A DNA stretch of 64,000 bases from Oscillospiraceae bacterium. Its GTDB lineage: Bacteria; Bacillota; Clostridia; Oscillospirales; CAG-272. Every line of letters starts with the position of its first letter. The stretch's first letter is position 1. The position numbers and the translations under genes are program-made. The stretch is from contig SVRQ01000008.1 of NCBI GenBank assembly GCA_015064725.1, positions 1 to 64,000 on the forward strand. Direction: 5' to 3'. Below are positions 58,901-64,000 of this stretch, in pieces. The notes below the pieces were generated by a model. It was not told the DNA's origin, searched no databases, and saw only the letters and a list, made by a program, of their open reading frames with translations.

Positions 58901-59785
58901 ATGTTGGAATTTAAGAAAATAGAACTTTCGGACGTGCCGCTGCTCCGTCCTTATTTTGAAAAATGCACGAACAGATTTTGCGATTTTTCCGTCGGAGGCA
59001 GCGTAATGTGGCGCAACGTATATGAAACGGAGTTTGCTGTTTCGGATGGCGCGCTTTATATGAGATTCCGTCTTTCGGACGGCAAATGGGCTTTCTCTTA
59101 TCCTTTGGGTGCGGCCTTTGGGGATACGGTAAAAAAACTTCTTGAATATTGCGAAAAGGCTGATGAGAAGCTGATATTCGCCGCTGTTTCCGAAGAAGAA
59201 AAGAAAGAGATGGAGTCGCTTTTTCCGTATGCCTGCACATTTGCGGACAGGGATCATGCGGATTACATTTATCTTGGAGAGGACCTTGCGGGCTTCAAAG
59301 GTAAAAAATACGCAACGCAGAGAAATCATATAAACCGCTTCCTTTCGGAAAACCCGGATTGGCATTTTGAAATGATCCGCAAGGAGGATATTCCCGCTGT
59401 TAATGCTTACTTTGCAAAGTATGCAGCATTTTCGGCAAAAGACAGTTTTTCCGCTTTGGAGGAGAGAAAATGCGTTCTCGACGTTTTCGAAAACTTTGAT
59501 GCTTACGGCTTCTTCGGAGAGGCGCTTTACGTCGGAACGGATATTGTGGGCTTCTTTCTTTGCGAGGCGGTTGCGGACACGCTTATGGTGCATATAGAAA
59601 AGTGCGACAGAAGCGTTACGGGCGCGTACCAGATGCTCGTCAAAAGAGAGGCAGAAAAATATTGCACGGGAAAGCTCATATACGTCAACCGCGAGGATGA
59701 TGCCGGCGACGAGGGATTGCGGCGTTCCAAGCTTGCTTACAGGCCCCTTTATCTTGCGGAGAAATATACGGTAACGATTGAATAA
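58901..59785 (+). CDS. DUF2156 protein (GNAT-fold, lysyltransferase-like)
   Basis: 294 residues from the ATG at 58901. The family consists of two GNAT-like domains; relatives include the C-terminal part of MprF, which transfers amino acids from tRNA to phosphatidylglycerol. Here FCDFSVGGSVMWRNVYETE starts the first domain, YATQRNHINRFLSENPDWHFE joins to the second, and VNREDDAGDEGLRRSKLAYRP near the end is the typical family signature. There are no membrane helices, so this is the cytosolic type with unknown acceptor. Divergent from the purine operon. Confidence 0.85.
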   Translation: MLEFKKIELSDVPLLRPYFEKCTNRFCDFSVGGSVMWRNVYETEFAVSDGALYMRFRLSDGKWAFSYPLGAAFGDTVKKLLEYCEKADEKLIFAAVSEEEKKEMESLFPYACTFADRDHADYIYLGEDLAGFKGKKYATQRNHINRFLSENPDWHFEMIRKEDIPAVNAYFAKYAAFSAKDSFSALEERKCVLDVFENFDAYGFFGEALYVGTDIVGFFLCEAVADTLMVHIEKCDRSVTGAYQMLVKREAEKYCTGKLIYVNREDDAGDEGLRRSKLAYRPLYLAEKYTVTIE

Positions 59786-59789
59786 TATG

Positions 59790-59820
59790 CAAAAAACGCG
59801 CTTCCACAGCGCGTTTTTTG
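59790..59820. terminator. Bidirectional terminator
   Basis: CAAAAAACGCGC-TTCCACA-GCGCGTTTTTTG between the convergent DUF2156 and YhcH-family genes. Confidence 0.88.
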
Positions 59821-59824
59821 TATT

Positions 59825-60268
59825 TTATACTTTAACTTTCACAACGACCTTTCGGCAGTGCGCGGGCGCGCCGCAGGCGATATTGGGCGCATGCGCATCC
59901 CCCGGGAAAAGTACGGCGAATTTGCCGGGAACAAGCGTTACAGTGTCCGTCGGTCCGTGATAGAAGCGGATGTCGGCACCGCGTTTTTCCATAACCTCAT
60001 CGGTCATTTCTTCGAGTGCGCCGACGTTCATTTTCTCCGTTCCCGAAATCAGGCACTGGATGTCTATATATTTTTGATGTGCTTCGGGTGTGTCGTTTAC
60101 CTCTTGCGTTTCGTAGCTTGTGATGAAGAAGAAATTCTCTCCTTCAAGCTCGTATCGTTTGTCCTCGAGCACGGAAAAATCCGTGTCACGCAAGAAAAGA
60201 AGCCCCTTGAACACGCCTTCGTGTATTCCTCGGTAATTTTCTATATGAGAGAGTGTGTCGAATATCAT
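59825..60268 (-). CDS. YhcH/YjgK/YiaL family protein
   Basis: 147 residues from the ATG at 60268, behind AAAGGGATG. The cupin-like fold shows LEGENFFFITSYETQ, HQKYIDIQCLISG and PGKFAVLFPGDAHAPNI, with the His and Glu residues expected at the metal site. Relatives occur with sialic acid and other sugar-acid genes and are thought to act on sugars (anomerase or isomerase). Its neighbours here are a GH94 phosphorylase and an MFS transporter, which suits a sugar role. Confidence 0.88.
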   Translation of the reverse strand: MIFDTLSHIENYRGIHEGVFKGLLFLRDTDFSVLEDKRYELEGENFFFITSYETQEVNDTPEAHQKYIDIQCLISGTEKMNVGALEEMTDEVMEKRGADIRFYHGPTDTVTLVPGKFAVLFPGDAHAPNIACGAPAHCRKVVVKVKV

Positions 60269-60285
60269 AAAATCATCCCTTTCCA

Positions 60286-60317
60286 AAAATATGGCGGATC
60301 TTTATCCGCCATATTTT
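60286..60317 (-). terminator. Terminator after the GH94 gene
   Basis: Perfect stem AAAATATGGCGGAT / ATCCGCCATATTTT with a short loop between the GH94 stop codon and the YhcH-family gene. Confidence 0.82.
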
Positions 60318-60326
60318 GCTTGTTCT

Positions 60327-63230
60327 TTATGCAAGCTCTATAACTATTTCGTGAACGCCGTTTTCAAGCATCGGGAACGTGTTGCCGCATTCCTTGCCGT
60401 CGAACGTGCATTTCGTGTTTTTGTCCACGCGGGAGAAGCCTGCTGTCTTTGTAACGGTAATGTTGTAAACCGCACCCTTTGTAATGGTGTATTTTATCTC
60501 TTCCGTTCCTTCGGGAAGCATGGGAGAAAGCTCAATGCCGTCTGCCGTGTAAGCTATACCGAGCATTTCGAATATGGCAAGCGTGAGCCAGCTTGCAGTA
60601 CCGGAAAGCATAGGTCCTACGTTTTCGCCGGTCATAGAGTTTGTGTACTGCGTGCAGAAGCGCGGGTTGCCCTTGGAAACGAAGGGATTTTTGAGCGTCT
60701 TATAGGGAAGGACGTTTTCGAGTATGCCGTAGCCGAGGCGCAAAAGGTCTGTAGCTATGCTTTCATCCTTGACTTTTTTCGCCTGCTTGAGGGAGGCAAC
60801 AGCCGCCATCATAGCCGCGTGCTTGAATACGCCGCCGTTTTCTCTGTCGCCGCGGAAGTAAAGACCCGTTGCCGTACCCGTTGCCACTCTTTCAAGGTCG
60901 CACTGCGTGCAAAGGATGGGGCCGTATTCCGTTGTAAGGTTATCTCTTATCGTGTCGAGCATAATGCGTATCTCTTCCTCCGTTGCGACGTTCGCAAGGA
61001 GCGCCCAGGAGAAGGAGTTGAGGAAGTAGGAGCCGTCCTTTGTTTTGTCCGTGCCAAGGCCGTCGCCTTTAGCACCGAGGTAGCTGTACTCACCGTGGTT
61101 GATGAGCGCGCGGGCGAAGAAGTTTTCCTTCCAAGCGGATGTCTGTATTTTTTCCGTAAGGTCTTTTGCGCGCTCTGCAATATTTGCGGCGGTATCCTTT
61201 CTTCCCGTTGCCATAGCGAGCTCATAGAGGTTATCGTATGCTATCTTGAGAAGGAAGGCGTTCATAACGCTTTCGCAGTAATTGCTTTCAAATTTTGTGC
61301 CGTAGGGTGCGCCCGCTTCCTCGAGCTGCTTTGCGTAAAGCTTTTCTTTTGTGGGCCCGTCTATCCAGTTGTCATCGAGCTTTAAGGCGTCGTTCCAGTC
61401 TGCGCGGTCAAGTATGGGAAGACCGTGTACACCGACGGAGATCTTGCCGCTGTATTCGATGGTTGCCATAAGAGTGTCCCAAAGCTTTCTTGTTTCGCCC
61501 TTTGTTCCCGCAATGGGGAATTCCGCGTCAAGGAAAGCGAAGTCTTCCGTGAGGAACACGTATCTATAGACCGCTTGTGTAAGCCAGAGCGCATCGTCGG
61601 AGCAGAAGCCGGGTTCTTTGCCGCTGAAGAAGAAGTTATGGTTTGCGTAACCCATCTTATATACGTTTGCGACCCATTTTGAGAGAAGAGCGCGTGCAAG
61701 CTCTCCTTTACCCATAGCCGTCATATAGTAAACGGAGGCATAAACGTCCTGTATTTCGCGGAAGCCTATTTCGCGGAAGCTCTTCTGCGTCCAGGCAAAA
61801 GAACGGGAAACGAAGGACTGATAAAGAACCTGGAAGGGAAGATTGTTATTGACGTAGGAATCAAAGAAATCATCTCCCGTGGAGACCTTGACGTAAGAGG
61901 AGTACGTTTTATAGAACTCTTTCATAGCCGCAAAGGATTCGTCAAAAGCGTCCGCTTTTGCGTATTTATCGGCAAAGGCACCGAATTTTTCATCGAATAC
62001 GGGGGAGATATCTCCCTTGCCGGAAACTATACCGACGTAGCAGTCTATCTTCTTCTGCTTTTTGGGCTCGAGCGTGATGGTCTTGCCGAGGGCATAGAAA
62101 GGAACCACCTTCTGCGTATGTGCGCTTGTAAGGTATGCGCCGTGCTCCGGATGCTCAAGCGTACCGCGTCCGATGAAGTTTATGTAGTTTTCCGTGAAAT
62201 CGTCAAATGCTTCGCCGTCACAGAAAAGTGTTGCAAAGCGGCGTGTCTTTTTAAGATAAGCGGGGTTGGGGATAGGGCAAACGGCAATGGGCTTTCCGCT
62301 CTTCTTTGCAACGGCGCCTTCCCAAGTGATGCTCGCATAGAGAATATCGTTTGTCATAGATTCGGGGGAGCAAAGAGCGAACATGCCCGTTGTAACCACT
62401 TTAAGTTTTCTGGGCTTGCTTCCGATGTTGCGTATCTCGATCCTCTGTGCTTCAACTGCGTCGGGCATGCCGTCCTCAAAGGGAAGAATGAATATCGTGC
62501 GTTTGATTATAAGACCGCACTTTGTTTCGTAAGTGATGACGGTATGGTTCTGCGCATGAACACAGAAGGCATCCGCAATGTTTTCTTCCGCGTTTGCGGA
62601 GTAGAATATCTGCTTGCCGTCCTCAAAGATATAGAACTGGCGGTTGCAGGGCTCGCCGCTGTCCTCGGGGATGAGGTCGAAGCGGGAGGCGGTCACGTTC
62701 ATATTTGCAACGGAACGGAAAGCACCGCGGCCGAAGGAGTCAAGGGATGCTTTGGGTGTTGTAAGAAGCGGATCGGGGGCATCCACGCGGCAGCCGAGGA
62801 GAAGGTTTATATCATAATGAGTGCCGACACGGGGCATTTTAAGGTCTATTATATGTTCGCCCGCAGGGCCGAGGCTGCCCTTTGCGCAGATCATATCCTC
62901 AAAAGCGGAAACGATTATCTTCTTTACGTTTTCGGGAATGTCGTAAGTATCTTTTTCCGTGCGTAGCGTGATGTCCTTTCCGAAGAACGTGAAAAGGCAG
63001 CAATCGTCGCCCACACTGTCGAGGAACGCGCAAAATTCGGGGAAAGAGAAAAGACGAAGGCAGATGGGGGCTTCATAGGGAAGACCGAGGAAAGCGACAG
63101 CTTTCTTGCCGTCGGCGGTAAGAAACTCTGCATCAAGCACGCCGTCGTTTTCGGAAATGCCGAGAGCTTTTGCAATGCGTTCTTTCGCCGTCAAATGTTT
63201 ATCTCTTGATTTTTCGTATGTGAAATTCAT
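60327..63230 (-). CDS. GH94 family phosphorylase (cellobiose/cellodextrin phosphorylase-like)
   Basis: 967 residues. GH94 enzymes split beta-linked disaccharides or oligosaccharides with phosphate, saving ATP. An N-terminal beta-sandwich (about 90-400) with SFGRGAFRSVANMNV precedes the (alpha/alpha)6 barrel, which has the catalytic Asp in ILDRADWNDALK (about 611), FREIQDVYASVYYMT and SFSWALLANVA. It is longer than typical cellobiose phosphorylases (about 810), with roughly 90 unassigned residues at the N-terminus. The substrate cannot be fixed from motifs alone. No signal peptide. The MFS gene upstream may import the substrate. Confidence 0.85.
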   Translation of the reverse strand: MNFTYEKSRDKHLTAKERIAKALGISENDGVLDAEFLTADGKKAVAFLGLPYEAPICLRLFSFPEFCAFLDSVGDDCCLFTFFGKDITLRTEKDTYDIPENVKKIIVSAFEDMICAKGSLGPAGEHIIDLKMPRVGTHYDINLLLGCRVDAPDPLLTTPKASLDSFGRGAFRSVANMNVTASRFDLIPEDSGEPCNRQFYIFEDGKQIFYSANAEENIADAFCVHAQNHTVITYETKCGLIIKRTIFILPFEDGMPDAVEAQRIEIRNIGSKPRKLKVVTTGMFALCSPESMTNDILYASITWEGAVAKKSGKPIAVCPIPNPAYLKKTRRFATLFCDGEAFDDFTENYINFIGRGTLEHPEHGAYLTSAHTQKVVPFYALGKTITLEPKKQKKIDCYVGIVSGKGDISPVFDEKFGAFADKYAKADAFDESFAAMKEFYKTYSSYVKVSTGDDFFDSYVNNNLPFQVLYQSFVSRSFAWTQKSFREIGFREIQDVYASVYYMTAMGKGELARALLSKWVANVYKMGYANHNFFFSGKEPGFCSDDALWLTQAVYRYVFLTEDFAFLDAEFPIAGTKGETRKLWDTLMATIEYSGKISVGVHGLPILDRADWNDALKLDDNWIDGPTKEKLYAKQLEEAGAPYGTKFESNYCESVMNAFLLKIAYDNLYELAMATGRKDTAANIAERAKDLTEKIQTSAWKENFFARALINHGEYSYLGAKGDGLGTDKTKDGSYFLNSFSWALLANVATEEEIRIMLDTIRDNLTTEYGPILCTQCDLERVATGTATGLYFRGDRENGGVFKHAAMMAAVASLKQAKKVKDESIATDLLRLGYGILENVLPYKTLKNPFVSKGNPRFCTQYTNSMTGENVGPMLSGTASWLTLAIFEMLGIAYTADGIELSPMLPEGTEEIKYTITKGAVYNITVTKTAGFSRVDKNTKCTFDGKECGNTFPMLENGVHEIVIELA

Positions 63231-63274
63231 TTTTTACCTCTTTTTACAATGAGATTTTTTGTTCTTATAAAAAT

Positions 63275-63282
63275 ATTGTAAC
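63275..63282 (-). promoter_or_regulatory. Possible extended -10 of the GH94 gene
   Basis: Minus strand TGTTACAAT: TACAAT (63280-63275) with an upstream TG, but no convincing -35. Confidence 0.4.
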
Positions 63283-63344
63283 ATAATTTTTTATAAAAAT
63301 CTACTGTTTTGCATTTATTTATTTTCGCAAGATAAAAACAAAAG

Positions 63345-63370
63345 AAAAAACAGCCCGAAGACTGTTTTTT
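63345..63370 (-). terminator. Terminator after the MFS gene
   Basis: AAAAAACAG / CTGTTTTTT enclosing TCTTCGGG, downstream of the MFS stop codon on the minus strand. Confidence 0.65.
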
Positions 63371-63430
63371 CGATCATAGTATATTGCGTAAAATCCGGCG
63401 CTGCCCGATTTTTTACGGATTCGATAACGC

Positions 63431-64000
63431 TTATTGTTTTGACGCTTTTTTCTTCTGCTTCAAAAATTTTGCGAAAACGAATATCGCCGCAAGCGGGAAG
63501 AGCATACCGACGAGCATACCAAGCTTCATTCCGAGCTGATCTGCGCCGATATTCATACCCTCGGCGATCTCGGCGAAGAACGGGCTTGCGGATACTGTAT
63601 CCGTGATTATACCGATAAGCTGCGGACCGACGGAAGCACCCAGATCGCCGCCGGCCGCCATCATAGCGTATATGAACACGCCGCCTGCGGGGAAGCGGTC
63701 GGATGCAACAACGAGATTTCCGGGCCAAAGCATAGAAACGCAGAAGCCTGTAAACGCGCAGGCGATAAGACCTATCACCGCTATATTGGAGATCGCCGCT
63801 GTAAAATAGCAGATAGCCGCGCCGACAGCGCCGAGAAACAAGACCTTCTCCACGTTTTTTCCTTTTTTCGCGTAGAGCGTACGCCCTGTTCCCAAAGCAA
63901 CACTGAAAAGTGCCACGCCGAAAATATCGCCCCAGACCTTGGGAATACCGAGGGCTTTTTCAATGTATCCGGAGCACCATTGTGCCATAGTACATTCGGC
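63431..64000 (-). CDS. MFS transporter, C-terminal part
   Basis: The frame is open to the end of the window, so only about the last 190 residues are seen. About five membrane helices are present, with GIPKVWGDIFGVALFSVALGTGRTLYAKKGK (in which GTGRTLYAKKGK resembles the conserved MFS loop G-x3-D/GR-x-GRR/KK) and ends in the basic tail KFLKQKKKASKQ. The sugar or other substrate cannot be told from this part. It probably precedes the GH94 gene in function, but a terminator-like hairpin lies between them. Confidence 0.8.
   Translation of the reverse strand, partial: AECTMAQWCSGYIEKALGIPKVWGDIFGVALFSVALGTGRTLYAKKGKNVEKVLFLGAVGAAICYFTAAISNIAVIGLIACAFTGFCVSMLWPGNLVVASDRFPAGGVFIYAMMAAGGDLGASVGPQLIGIITDTVSASPFFAEIAEGMNIGADQLGMKLGMLVGMLFPLAAIFVFAKFLKQKKKASKQ

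Overview
The window looks like chromosomal DNA of a Gram-positive, low-to-mid GC anaerobe of the Clostridia (Bacillota), probably an uncultured gut lineage. Supporting signs are a stand-alone DnaE with murB and whiA, GlgC/GlgD glycogen synthesis, a single-chain PurL with its own amidotransferase domain, formate-tetrahydrofolate ligase, BlaI/BlaR1-type regulation, many plant- and host-glycan hydrolases, AGGAGG-type ribosome binding sites and many TTGACA-17-TATAAT promoters. No insertion sequence, prophage, CRISPR array, rRNA or tRNA was seen.

Layout. 1-1035: end of a lipoprotein gene, then a hairpin array. 1040-4050: GH39 xylosidase-like gene and pyruvate kinase; a GH29 fucosidase faces them (4056-5138). 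5367-9695: lipoprotein, rlmB and a large membrane protein that resembles a catalytically dead P-type ATPase. 9703-10092: second hairpin array. 10099-10788: a divergent pair of an XRE regulator and a small charged protein. 10872-13922: class A penicillin-binding protein and a divergent BofC-like membrane protein. 13953-19417: murB-whiA-dnaE operon (minus). 19664-32608: a single long glycogen/alpha-glucan unit, glgB-glgC-glgD-glgA-glgP-GH13-small lipoprotein-GH31. 32607-34213: a hypothetical gene, the third hairpin array, tmRNA (ssrA) and smpB. 34233-37430: a 1024-residue glycosidase. 37518-38134: a membrane-anchored ribosomal-protein-L15-like protein. 38144-42058: two tandem SGNH hydrolases, a GreA-like factor, an sce7726-type nuclease-like protein and a membrane protein in one tight operon. 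42071-45616: BlaI/BlaR1-like pair and a small membrane protein. 45623-47607: metallophosphoesterase and gpsA. 47631-58773: purine operon purE-purM-purN-purO-AICAR transformylase-purD-purL-fhs under a ZTP riboswitch. 58832-64000: DUF2156 acyltransferase-like gene, YhcH-family gene, GH94 phosphorylase and the end of an MFS transporter.

How it fits together. The glycogen unit covers ADP-glucose synthesis, chain elongation, branching, phosphorolysis and hydrolysis. The scattered glycosidases (GH39, GH29, GH94, GH31, the 1024-residue enzyme, SGNH esterases) suit a plant- or mucin-glycan degrader feeding pyruvate kinase. In the purine operon the riboswitch ligand (ZMP/ZTP) builds up when 10-formyl-THF runs short, and the last gene (fhs) makes 10-formyl-THF, so sensor and remedy lie on one transcript.

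The least explained features are three mirror-image arrays of small hairpins, the pseudo-P-type ATPase, the membrane-tethered L15 domain and the SGNH/GreA/sce7726 operon. Functions rest on reading motifs by eye; no database search was possible.
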